A stretch of 60,000 nt of DNA from Hydractinia symbiolongicarpus (GCF_029227915.1 NC_079883.1:12960001-13020000); one strand, 5' to 3'. Positions 47,131 through 57,448 are shown, counted from the first letter of the stretch. Notes: generated by a model not told the origin, from the sequence alone. A program made the numbers and translations.

Positions 47131-47845
47131 TCTCTTATAATATACGGAGAGTGTGTCTCTGTGTGTGTCTGCAACAGGCAAGGTGGATGTGTTCATTTTC
47201 CTTTGATGTGGCTGAAAAAGTATGTCTGACATGTTAAATTTTCTGACGTTAATAACACTATAACAGTAGTGTTATTAACGTCAATATCTTATATTAAATT
47301 AAAAGCCATGACAGTGCACTTAAAACTTTGAAGCCAAATAACTTGGAAACGAGATGGTGACATCATTTTTCACCGCATGGGTAACATGGGTAACCACCTG
47401 GGACCAATTTGGGTAAGTTTCCCAAACCTGGGGCTCCGAATTTGTTTCAGAATGGACAGGTTGATGACGTCATCAAGAAAATCTTTAAACCTCAATATTG
47501 GTTGTCAAAAATACATGATCCTATACATTTCCTTGATCAGTGTTTCAAGATCTCTGCAAGGAAGGCAACAGGTATACAAATTTCCAAACAAAAAAATATT
47601 TTGTGTTCTAACAGGTCTTTGCTGATGTCAGCAAAACTTTAAAACCCTTATATTTCCTTAGGCGTTCGTCAAAAACATTTGATTGATCAGCGTTTCAAAC
47701 TTTACACGTGACGGGCACCAAATAAACTAAATTTCGCCAAATTTTTTTTGTTTCTGCACTGCCATGTCAGCAAAAAATCTAAAACATACTATTTTTTTAT
47801 TGTCCTTCTGCCTAAGTGGATTTCTCCACGGGCTTTATCGACTAG
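47131..47845 (+). mobile_element. Helitron family 2, complete copy upstream of TGFBRAP1
   Basis: Starts TCTCTTATAATATACGG at 47131 after a host A, ends with hairpin GTGGATTTCTCCAC, spacer, and CTAG at 47842-47845 before a host T. Collinear with the family members in BIRC6 introns. It includes a perfect internal palindrome at 47245-47282. Non-coding, 715 bp. Confidence 0.8.
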
Positions 47846-48183
47846 TTACTATATATTATAAAGCAGTGTATGCCATAAAGTAATCCTACACAAGAGATCA
47901 ATTTGAATTCAGTTCCAATTAAGACAAAAATATATAAAAAACCTATTGCATATTGATCACGCTGTGCATGTTAGAGGTACACAATGTTAAGATACCTTTT
48001 TTTCTGTATATGCAACTAAAAAAATTGATAGGGATGTTAGACGACACAGAGTTATGCCTATAATTATTGCTGATTGGTATAACGCTGAAGTTTATATTAC
48101 CAATTTTGCTGTTATTTTTTAGGTATGTCTTGAAATAACCATATGGGTTTCTATTGTGAGTTTGAGGCAACATAGTATTTACA
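47846..48183 (+). promoter_or_regulatory. TGFBRAP1 5' region
   Basis: Only about 340 bp separate the Helitron from the TGFBRAP1 start. A strong 3' splice-site-like sequence, TTATTTTTTAG, ends at 48122, 62 bp before the ATG, with an in-frame TGA at 48163-48165. It could close a 5' UTR intron or accept a trans-spliced leader. No TATA box is convincing. Confidence 0.4.
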
Positions 48184-50754
48184 ATGAGCTTAAAAGCATT
48201 TGATTTGGTGCCAGTGGTTGACAAGGTCAATTTAAGTGGTGATAGAACCAAAAGTAGCATTGAATGCTTAGAACTGGTTCAAGAAAATTTATACATCGGA
48301 ACAACTGATTGCTTTCTCATTCATTATGCTATTGAGCAAGGCATCTCTCCTACAGGTAAAACAACTTTTATGAACAAACTTCAGCGGCACAAACATTTAG
48401 GACTTCGCAAACCTATAAAGCAGCTACTAGCCTGTGCTGCAGTAGGACAGTTACTTGTTTTATGCGATGGAAATGTCTATTCAGTATCTATGTACGGTTT
48501 GGAAATACGAATTGGAGCTAATAAAGAAATGTTTAAGGGAGTGACTGTGATGGCTCGAAATAATAAGCCACCTGTGTTTAATCCTGATGAGGTACAGATA
48601 TGCATCGGAACAAAACGTAAAACAGTTCAAATTTATACACTAACTACGAACGGTTGTATGATGTTAAAGGAAATTAACTTAACAGATCCTCCAAATGTAT
48701 TAGCAATAGATTCACAGACAATATGCACAACACTTGGTCACCAATATTTTCTCATTGATTATGTTACATCAGTTGTCCAAGAATTATTTATGTATGAAGC
48801 TCATAATGTCTTACCCATGGTTAAGAGAATTGGACATGAAGAGTTTCTGCTAAATGGACCAACTGATACCATGGGGATGATAGTTACTGCAGAAGGTCTG
48901 TCAATGCACCAACCGTTGACATGGTCAGATGGACTGCGCTCTGTTGCCTACTCATATCCATACATTCTGGTTTTAGGAAATAGCACTGTAACTGTTCATA
49001 GTATGTTAGACCAAAGACAGAAGCAAGCAATGTCCTTTAATGGTGGTATTGCTATAAATAATATGGATGACCATGTTTTAGTTGCAATGCAAAAGTCAGT
49101 TATGGCTTTTGTACCCATACCTTTAGATAAACAAATTCAAATGCTACTTATCGATAAAAGGCTAGATGAGGCGTTTGATTTGCTACTTGTTGCAAATCGC
49201 TCTAACCCAATTAAGTACGATACTAAGTTTGTTAAGCAAGTCCAAGCTCAAGCTGGCTTTATCCATTTTGCTGATGGGAATTTCAGTAAAGCATCGGAAT
49301 TATTCATTGAAAGTAGTGTTGACCCTAGAGAGATTATTGTGTTATATCCGTTAATGATGCCAGCTAACAAGAATTTCTTACCATCTCGGCCATTACTTCA
49401 CAACATTAAAGATTTGACCGTTGTTGTTAAAGGTAGTAAAACCGTGTTTGCAGAAGCCAAAAAATTTCTCCTGAAATATCTTGAGAAATGCAGGAACCAA
49501 TTTCCAGATGCAAAAATAGAAATTGATACAGCATTGATGAAACTGTATGCAGAATGTAACCATACGAAGTTGTGTGAATTACTATCAACACAAAATGAAA
49601 TTTTTGTTGAAGAAGCATTGTCATGGCTTACACAGTTTAAACGATTCCATTGTTTAGCTTTATATTATTGTTATTTAAACCAACCAATTAAATCGCTTGA
49701 ACTATGGCATAAGTTAGTAGATAACGAAATTATGGATGCCACGTTTCCTGGTATTAACTTTGTGGTGAATTACTTATGCAAAATTTCAAATGTTGATCTA
49801 ATTTGGACTTCCATCAGCTGGCTATTAAAAACAGACGAAGAAGTTGCCATTAAAGTTTTCACTGAAAGAGATGACAATCTTTTGAAAATTGATCAAGTGT
49901 GTGACTACCTTCAAAAATTTCCAATAGCTTTACAAATTTATTTGGAATACCTAGTTTACGATAAAAAATTTGCTCAGGAAAAATTTCATACGCATTTAGC
50001 TGTTATTTACGTTAACCATGTTCTGAAGCTAATGAAAGCCAAAATACAGGTTTCAGAAGAGGTGGAAGCCGCTAGAAGCAAACTTCAAACCCTGCTAGAG
50101 ACTTCATCCCTCTACCGTGTATCTACGATTCTGCAAAAAATCGGTAGTCTTCCATTGTACAAAGAAATTGCAATATTATATGGAAAAATGGACCAGCATG
50201 ATAAAGCTTTGAAAATATTGGTCTATAAACTAAATGATTTTGAGGCAGCTGAACGGTACTGCGATGTAATATCATGTGATAAGGATCATAAGTTTAAGCA
50301 GAAAGTTTTCCATACGCTTTTGTTGGTTTATTTACAACCATCAAGTGAAGAAGAAGATGTACGAGCTGAGCATTTTGTTATTCCAGTTGTAAAGTTGCTT
50401 AACACGAGACAAAAAGAATTTGATTTCATCCGAGTGCTAGATGTACTTCCAATTGATTGGTCGGTTGAATTAATACATTCTTTTCTGTCTGGTTCTGTCC
50501 GAACGAACCTTTCGTCACTTCGTACCTTGAAGATTCAATCTAGCTTATCCAGACAGGATTACGTTGACAATAAGAAGTATTTAGTGAAATTTCAACATGG
50601 CAGAATTCTTATGACGGACAGTAGTATTTGCGATTTCTGCAAGAAACCTTTTAATGAACCAATTAGCGCTTGTTATCCTAATGGAACTTTGGTCCACGCA
50701 CATTGTAGCAAAAATAAACATAAATGCCCAGTTACTGGGAAAGAATTCACATGA
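48184..50754 (+). CDS. TGFBRAP1: TGFBRAP1 / Vps3-type CORVET tethering subunit, single coding exon
   Basis: The 856-residue product (human TGFBRAP1 is 860) is collinear with the human protein from MSLKAFDLVPVV to the C-terminus. In order: CNH/beta-propeller domain, about residues 20-290 (IKRIGHEEFLL-like KRIGHEEFLLNGP, TVHSMLDQRQKQ), then clathrin-repeat-like helices, about 330-740 (KQIQMLLIDKRLDEAF, DTALMKLYAE, HTHLAVIYVNHVL, LYRVSTILQKI, HDKALKILVYKLNDFEAAERYC), and a C-terminal zinc-binding end (CDFCKKPF, YPNGTLVHAHCS, HKCP). CORVET tethers early endosomes by binding Rab5; TGFBRAP1 was also described as a TGF-beta receptor/SMAD4 adaptor. The start is fixed by an in-frame TGA 19 nt upstream. 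The whole coding region lacks introns, unlike the vertebrate gene. Vps39 is a paralogue but fits less well. Confidence 0.96.
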   Translation: MSLKAFDLVPVVDKVNLSGDRTKSSIECLELVQENLYIGTTDCFLIHYAIEQGISPTGKTTFMNKLQRHKHLGLRKPIKQLLACAAVGQLLVLCDGNVYSVSMYGLEIRIGANKEMFKGVTVMARNNKPPVFNPDEVQICIGTKRKTVQIYTLTTNGCMMLKEINLTDPPNVLAIDSQTICTTLGHQYFLIDYVTSVVQELFMYEAHNVLPMVKRIGHEEFLLNGPTDTMGMIVTAEGLSMHQPLTWSDGLRSVAYSYPYILVLGNSTVTVHSMLDQRQKQAMSFNGGIAINNMDDHVLVAMQKSVMAFVPIPLDKQIQMLLIDKRLDEAFDLLLVANRSNPIKYDTKFVKQVQAQAGFIHFADGNFSKASELFIESSVDPREIIVLYPLMMPANKNFLPSRPLLHNIKDLTVVVKGSKTVFAEAKKFLLKYLEKCRNQFPDAKIEIDTALMKLYAECNHTKLCELLSTQNEIFVEEALSWLTQFKRFHCLALYYCYLNQPIKSLELWHKLVDNEIMDATFPGINFVVNYLCKISNVDLIWTSISWLLKTDEEVAIKVFTERDDNLLKIDQVCDYLQKFPIALQIYLEYLVYDKKFAQEKFHTHLAVIYVNHVLKLMKAKIQVSEEVEAARSKLQTLLETSSLYRVSTILQKIGSLPLYKEIAILYGKMDQHDKALKILVYKLNDFEAAERYCDVISCDKDHKFKQKVFHTLLLVYLQPSSEEEDVRAEHFVIPVVKLLNTRQKEFDFIRVLDVLPIDWSVELIHSFLSGSVRTNLSSLRTLKIQSSLSRQDYVDNKKYLVKFQHGRILMTDSSICDFCKKPFNEPISACYPNGTLVHAHCSKNKHKCPVTGKEFT

Positions 50755-50832
50755 TTTTATATTTTGATATTAATGCGTATTTTTTATTTTTATGTCTTTA
50801 TTTTGTTCCGATGCATGCTATTGTTATTAGTC

Positions 50833-50838
50833 AATAAA
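50833..50838 (+). terminator. TGFBRAP1 polyadenylation signal
   Basis: AATAAA lies 79 nt after the stop codon, in a T-rich 3' UTR. The 24-bp tandem array begins immediately after it. Confidence 0.7.
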
Positions 50839-50840
50839 TG

Positions 50841-51007
50841 GTCGTTAAAATTATTCAAAGATAGTCGTTAAAAATATTCGAAAAATAGTCGTTAAAAATA
50901 TTCGAAAAATAGTCGTTAAAAATATTCGAAAAATAGTCGTTAAAAATATTCGAAAAATAGTCGTTAAAAATATTCGAAAAATAGTCGCTAAAAATATTCG
51001 AAAAATA
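50841..51007. repeat. 24-bp tandem array, 7 units
   Basis: Seven units of GTCGTTAAAAATATTCGAAA plus AATA, starting at 50841, 50864, 50888, 50912, 50936, 50960 and 50984. The four central units are almost identical, and the first and last carry substitutions. The period divisible by three keeps a minus-strand frame open; it is not a gene. Confidence 0.95.
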
Positions 51008-51802
51008 CCTTGTGCAAATAGGTAAAATATGCGAGCAATATTTCCAAGAAGGAAATTTTTGCAGAAATTGTGTTTGACGTTAAAGGGGCTAAAATAAAAA
51101 TCTTTGGTGAGCAAAAATGCAGCATTTGCGATTGGTTGCTATAGTTAAGAAAATACGGAACTAATGTTTTGTATTTGGATATTTCGGAAACTGGCAATCG
51201 TATTCAAACGTAATAAAACGAAAAAAGCTCTTGGAACGAGGTTAAAAATTCAAGCACACTGTTGACCTATTATATAAAATGCGCCGAACCAAACTTATAA
51301 ATTACTCAGCACGACTCGATTCGACTCGGTTCGGCACATCGTTTTGTAAGAGTCGAGCTGAATTGAATCCCACAACGTTTTGCTTGGATTGACTCAGCAT
51401 TGGCTCCTACAAAATTTTGGGAGCAATAATTTTGCGTTTCAATATTTATTTTTTTTGAAAATATTGTTTTGTTTTGTTTTCAATTAACCTACGGAACCTA
51501 ATTTTAGTCAATAGAGCTAAATCGTAAACATAATTTACGTAATAAATTCTTCCCGTGAGGTAATTATAACTTGTGTATATATAACTATATTTTTAAAGTT
51601 TAGTTATTATTATGTTCTATAGAGTATTTGTATATTTTAAACTAGTTTGTTATTTTCATAACTAGTGTCACTGAAAGAATTTTTTTTTGAATTATGTCGC
51701 GAAGTTTTTTCGCTGAATCCTCTGCAAACTGTATTTTAATGTCGGAAATTTTGCCGGGAGGGAATTTCTTAGCACAAGTTCCCTAGTAAAAGGGTGGGAG
51801 GG

Positions 51803-52004
51803 GGCACTGCGTTTTTTGACCGTAAGAAAACCTTTGATGTCAGAGATAGATCAGTTATAGATCATCTAGTTTGTCGGTTACTGTGTAGGTGTATTAGCGA
51901 GGAGGAGGCACTGCGTTTTTTGACAGTAAGAAAACCTTTGATGTCAGAGATAGATCAGTTATAGATCATCTAGTTTGTCGGTTACTGTGTAGGTGTATTA
52001 GCGA
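51803..52004. repeat. Tandem duplication of 98 bp
   Basis: 51803-51900 and 51907-52004 are the same sequence with one visible difference (GACCGTAAG versus GACAGTAAG), separated by 6 bp. Such identity implies a recent event. No coding function seen. Confidence 0.9.
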
Positions 52005-53241
52005 AAATGAATTTTCGCGAAGTATTCAAATACAATAGATTCATGAAAATAACAAATAAAACTTTGTGAATGGCGAAGTTCTTGAAAATGTTTGCTTAGA
52101 CTAAAGTGAACCGATGTAATGGAAGGCAGGAGGAATGGAGATTGTCATTAGTTACAACGAGTCGTTTTATTCAATCTGGTAGCGATAAATTAACATGGTT
52201 GGGCCATCAAATCAGGGTACTTTATAAATTTTTTAAAGGCCAAATAATATTATTGTTTGAAACTCGGATGTCAACTGTACAAACTGAAAATTGCATCACT
52301 TTGGATTTTACCTTACCTTTTCTCATTTTGTCTCGTTTGTTTTTTGATCAACACTGTTACAGCAACAAAATGGTTGAAGTCATTCAACAAGTGAATTGCC
52401 ATCGACAAATTCATATGTAGATTTTTTATGGCCTTTATGGAGAAGTCTAATTTGGCTACATTCAAAAATACGTACGCTCAAATATTAACTAATTTTGAAT
52501 CACATCCCCCTTATTCGCTCAAGTTTAGACTGTACTTGCGTCTCTTCACAAAACAAAATACATACGCCATACTGAGAAATCTTGTTTGTATTCTTAATAC
52601 TCTCGCAACCAACCTCTTCCTTATGGCTCGTCTGATATTTTGTCTGCTTTGTAATGACAAGGTTGTCTCGCAATGCTAATAACGTAAGTACATAGATCAG
52701 GTCATTTCTACACATTTGAGCGATTTATATCCAACAATTCGTTAAAACTAGCCGATATCATGTTATGCAAACGTAAACAATCAGTCAAAAAAAATTAAAA
52801 GAAAATAGAAAAAAATTGTGTTCGTTTCTCTGGTCGCTCATCTTCAGATATACCGAGACAACAGGTTTTGATATTGAGATTGGTGAAAATCGTAAAATTT
52901 ATTAGTGTCGCATTAATTTTGTTTTATTTATTTTTTTCAAAATAAAGCATTCACAAATAAAAGGAACTGAAAGTTTACTGTCTACTCTTCAATGGAATGA
53001 GTTACCCCTTAACACGCTTAAGTCTCCTTTTAATTTCATAACACAAAAATATTACCAAGAAACAAGAACTGTTTTCTCAACCTCGATCCCAGAGCCTGTT
53101 GAAGTACATCTGACTGCGGGATGAACATGTCAGCGCCGGCGAGACAAAAAAAACCTGAGGACGAGGTTGCAGTTTTCCAAAAACTACGATAACTTTTGTC
53201 ATTACATCATTATTACATCACATCACGATAACGATTTGCTT
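52005..53241. other. Intergenic, no recognised gene
   Basis: Two plus-strand open stretches (52106-52420, 104 codons, and 52428-52679, 83 codons) have no recognised motif, no shared domain and no splice or codon signal. I do not call them genes. The rest is AT-rich unique DNA. Confidence 0.5.
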
Positions 53242-53656
53242 CGTTTTATTGATTTCCGCCAGCGAAGGTGGAATCTTTAAAATCGACTGAGGAGATAGAG
53301 AGATAGATAGAGACAGCGCAGCTAGGCTGGACGCCAGAAACTTATCCAGGCTAAAAATATTTTTTTCTGAGAACGAGGCTAAAATGAGTTTTAAGCCAAT
53401 AAGAATCCTAACAGTGCAACAGATTGTTTTTTTTATCCAATGAACAATACTTTATTAAAGTTTATATGCTATCGAAAGTTAAAGCTCGTGCAGTGCACCA
53501 TAATGAAGATCGTCTTATAATGTGCCATCTTTGATGTTACGTCATTTCTTTCTGTACAATTTTTCAAGCACGTAGACTAAAGCTATATTCAGCAGAACTA
53601 ATTAATTATTCATGAATTTTATTTATTTATTTATTGAGTTGTATTTTAACATTGCT
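53242..53656. repeat. Dispersed ~415-bp repeat, copy B
   Basis: Second copy of the repeat at 18870-19283, same orientation, with small differences (for example GATAGAGAGATAGATAGAGA in place of a similar GATA-rich run). No terminal repeats or protein. Confidence 0.8.
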
Positions 53657-54233
53657 TGAACGAGTTTAAGTTTCTTCGTTAGTTTGAAAAGCTTATGTTA
53701 CGTTTCGAAGAGATTATGTTACTTCAAAGAGTTTGTTATCTCGTCGGTTCGAAGTAAGAAGCGGAGAAAAGACTGCACTTTAATATCGTTCCTTCTTTAT
53801 TTACTGGTTACATAAATGCAAGAAAATCTAAAAAATACATGAAGACTAGCCAAATATCATGTGCAGCAAAAGTAACAGCAGGGTTAAATTGCTTCATCAA
53901 AGTCTTTCTCTGTTTAAGCATGTCTACAACTGACGTGGACGTAAACAAATTTCTGCAAATCATTCACCTTTATTGCAAAATTACATTGGATGGCCGATAA
54001 TATATCCTATAACGAAAAAACAAACAATACCCATGTAACTGCAATTTTCAAGTACATTAAATAAAGTACCCATTTTCACACCTTTAAAAAGACTGTTTTC
54101 GCAAAATTATTTTTAGGAGCATGTTTTAGGAGCAGCAATTTTTTAAATTTTTTTTCTGGCAACCGAGGATAACCCCAAATTTCGGAAAATTTAACCACTT
54201 CTTTTTCACTACCTTATGTGGATTAATTTTCTG

Positions 54234-54290
54234 GTGGATTAATTTTCGCGATGTAGCGAATTTTTGGACTATTCGCAGAAATTAATCCAC
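54234..54290. repeat. Short inverted repeat around GTGGATTAATTTTCGCG
   Basis: GTGGATTAATTTTCGCG at 54234-54250 pairs with 54274-54290 (two mismatches). A second GTGGATTAATTTTC lies at 54219-54232, and related TTCGCGAAAATAA(A/G)TCCACGC blocks occur at 54308-54326 and 54570-54589. These look like fragments of one MITE family. Confidence 0.5.
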
Positions 54291-54674
54291 CGTGAATCCC
54301 GTAATTCGCGAAAATAAATCCACGCGAAATTTTTCGAATTTCATCAGCACGCAAAATGGTTAATTGATTTGTACGACGAGTTATAACTGGAAAATGGGAA
54401 GGAGATCCTTGAAGCTGTACAAAAAGGTTCAGTCCACCTCCCATGTCTTGATCTATTTCAAGACTTGAGCATGGGACATCTGAAATTTTCAGTTTTCTCT
54501 TCCTCTTTCTATTCTAATGATTCTTTCTTCCAGAAAATTTTTCCACGCGAAATTCTTGAGATAAGCTCATTCGCGAAAATAAGTCCACGCAAGGTGTTAA
54601 CAGTTTCAGTAGGATTGAGAAAAATAAAATTAAAGTGTGTATTTTTCGATAAATTTTTTTATAAGAAACAAATA

Positions 54675-55142
54675 CAGTCGACGATCAATATTTCGAACTC
54701 TCAGACGACTGACGAAAAAGTTTAAGATAGAGGATAGTTGAAGTAGCGAAATACCGTATTTGTGTTTCATTACTGCTTTATTGTCTGAAATAATTCTACA
54801 GTATTTTTTCACCAATGTTTTTACAACAAACTTCTGCTGGTAGCCAGTTTTAAAATGAGAAGGGTTTTAAAAATGTAAAAATTTTCAAACTGTACACATT
54901 CGAAAGTCGCTTTTATGTATCAATCAAACTTTTTATAAAATCGAATGTTTATCCTCGAAAATAAGGGGAAAAGTTCGACGTGATAAAATGAACTAAAGGC
55001 ACCGGAGAAATAGTTCGACAAAGCGAAAGTTCGAGATAACGTAGTTTGAGATATAAAACGTAATTTTGCGTACAAGAGTTTACAATGTTAGAGACAGCGA
55101 AAGTTCGAGAAAACGGGTATTCCAGATATCAAACCTTGACTG
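54675..55142. mobile_element. Possible pogo/Tigger-like non-autonomous element
   Basis: The ends CAGTC...GACTG bound 468 bp. Both ends contain TTCGAACT/AGTTCGA(G/A) blocks typical of pogo-type terminal repeats (TTCGAACT near 54692; AAGTTCGAG near 55100). No transposase. The TA target duplication is present only on the left side, so the call is tentative. Confidence 0.4.
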
Positions 55143-56201
55143 TTTACACATTATGCAAGATAATTATCTTTTAAGTAGATCTTTCTGGTTGGGTACTTTA
55201 AATTGTTTACTATTTTTTTCGAGGTAAAAACAAAACAAAAACATTTTCGCAAATAAACCGTTTGAAGGGTTTTCGGGAAAAAATATTTTGCAATGTTAAC
55301 TTTTTAGGCTTGTTTATTGAGGCCAAGATTAATTTTCGCGTACTTCATCACAACAGTAGTTAATTTTTGATTGGTTATGCTTCGATCTTGAAGGGAACTC
55401 GTAATTTATATATTTTCTAACTAAGAAGTTGCTTGACTTTAAATTTACCTAAACATCACGTTGGAATGGTTAAAAGCATTTTCAATTTTAAAGATTCTCT
55501 ATTTACTTTAGAAAACATTCTTCATTTTTTCCCAGGGAAATACAAAAAGCGCCCAAACGCTTAATATGCATTTTAAAAACCACAGCAAAGTAATCCGGTC
55601 TTACCTTCTATAACTGTGTGGAGTTATCTAATTCCGGGTCTTGTTCCAAATGACTGCCTTTCATACCAACAATTGAATCAAATATGAGTTTCCGACATAT
55701 TACCTAAAATTATTTAAATGCGCATGAAACTGAAACATACCAGTCTCGAAGCATGCCTTTGCTAAAAGAAATGTAGTGGAACTAACTTTTGTTAAACTTT
55801 ATAAAGATTAAAATACTCTAGAATCAGATCGCTACATGATTTTAGTTGGCGATACTTTTCACTGACAAATAAACAATAGGCACGATTTTCCTATTTTAAT
55901 ATGCACGACTTTGTTGCACTTTTTAAAGTCGACACCAGCTTTTCTTACTCAAACATATTCGCGAGTAGACTTGCTTTACTGGAGATTTTACAGAGTTCAA
56001 GACAACGCATACGTAAACAAAACGTACCCGCGCGAAAAAAAATTCATGCACTAAATCAGAAAAAGTGAAAATCCAGTTGCACTTTCTTGCGTATATATTT
56101 TATTTCTTATAAACATCTGTTTTTACATGATCACTTTCGCTTATACGCGTCGAAGATTTCTGTTACCGTAACTGCTACTCGCTGCTTTAACTCAGAATTA
56201 A
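55143..56201. other. Intergenic, no recognised feature
   Basis: AT-rich DNA between the repeat elements and the minisatellite. I find no conserved coding segment or RNA gene. Confidence 0.5.
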
Positions 56202-56545
56202 AACCGACCAACGACGAATAATTTCAACTGTACATAACTCACCCGAATTCAACCGACGAACGACGAATAATTCCAACTGTACATAACTCACCCGAATAAA
56301 ACCGATTAAGGACGAATATTTCTAACAGAACACAACTCACCTGATTTAAACCGACAAACGACGAATAATTTCAACTGTACACAATTCACCCGAATAAAAC
56401 CGATTAAGGACGAATATTCCCAACAAAACATAACTCACCCGAACTGAACGGACAAACGACGAATATTTCTATCAGTACAAAACCCACCCGAATAAATAAA
56501 ACTGGCCAATGACAAATATTTCTAACCGTACACAAAATACGAGTG
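56202..56545. repeat. 49-bp minisatellite, 7 units in two subtypes
   Basis: Units begin at 56202, 56251, 56300, 56349, 56398, 56447 and about 56499. Subtype A has ACCGAC(C/G/A)AACGACGAATAA, subtype B has ACCGATTAAGGACGAATATT. The order is A A B A B A' then a degenerate unit. It lies about 0.25 kb past the possible last exon of the RNA-binding protein gene. Confidence 0.9.
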
Positions 56546-56723
56546 TAGTATTACTCGAGACATGTTACTTTTCTCGGCCGATTGTTGGTTGGTGTGAGAA
56601 GGAAAAAAACTTTTTAACTGCACATAGTATCATATATAAAAAAAAATCTTTGTCACGCCGTTGCTCGTAAAGATTAAAATGTTAAAAATATAACCGTTCG
56701 TAATTTAAAGTTCTCAAAAGCGT

Positions 56724-56729
56724 TTTATT
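56724..56729 (-). terminator. Polyadenylation signal candidate of the RNA-binding protein gene
   Basis: TTTATT on the plus strand gives AATAAA on the complement. It is the first canonical signal downstream of the candidate last exon at 56776-56830 and supports the gene extending past 57449. Confidence 0.45.
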
Positions 56730-56775
56730 CGTGCCAAGGTTCGTTTGCGTGTTGTCTTCGTGTTATCACGGCACG

Positions 56776-56830
56776 TTACGGCGAACGAGCGGGTACCCTT
56801 ACTGCCTTTGACCTGGCGGATACGCGGCTT
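56776..56830 (-). CDS. Possible alternative last exon of the RNA-binding protein gene
   Basis: After a TTTCCAG acceptor, a GC-rich 55-nt stretch in phase 2 reads SRVSARSKAVRVPARSP and stops at TAA. A donor inside the annotated last exon (AAAAG|GTATAG, GT near 57476) has the matching phase, giving ...ASKRSRVSARSK. AATAAA follows on the complement at 56724-56729, 47 nt after the stop. Another frame of the same exon reads AAYPPGQRQ but its phase does not fit. Confidence 0.35.
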
Positions 56831-57448
56831 CTGGAAATCTATGATCAAAAAATATACACTTAAATAAAATATACAAGAAATACCGTAGTTCGTTCTCCCA
56901 ATTGGCCAAATTTTGAAATGCCGTGTAATTTTGGCATTTTAATAATTATAGTGGAAATTTCCCGAAAGCGGACATTTGCGAAACAAACACTTTTATCCAC
57001 TTTAAGGAAGTGTCCGCTTTATAAAGGTTTGATCTTAAAAAAATTCTAAATTTAATATAGAGCTGTTTTGTGTTTTGTTGGTCCACCTCAGCCTTTCTTG
57101 TAAAATACCAAGAGTACTGCTTGACTTATCAAGTGAAAGCCATTCTTTGTAAAAAAAAAAAGTACTGCTTTAAATAAAAATAGGGTTGTTGTAAAAATGT
57201 TAGGAAAAATAAAAAAAATAAAAATAAAGAATTTCTGCTAGTGTCTGATTTATGGAGATCAATTTCACTCAACATGTTTACGTTGGACCAGAAAAAATGT
57301 CCGCTTTATGGATTGTTCGCTCGACAGAGAAAGCGCCGTTAAAGTTTCGTTGAAAATTCGCCCAGAACAAATAAAAACTGTCCGTTTTGTAGAAAAGGGT
57401 CTGCTTTAAGTTCAAATGTACTATAAAAAGTAATAGCGAAAATTAGCT

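Noticed and set aside
50851-51114. Minus-strand frame with TIFRIFLT repeats
   Set aside because: Translation of the 24-bp tandem array, with no other coding signal.
52106-52679. Two consecutive plus-strand open frames of 104 and 83 codons
   Set aside because: No recognisable domain, no shared frame and no splice or codon evidence; this length is common by chance.
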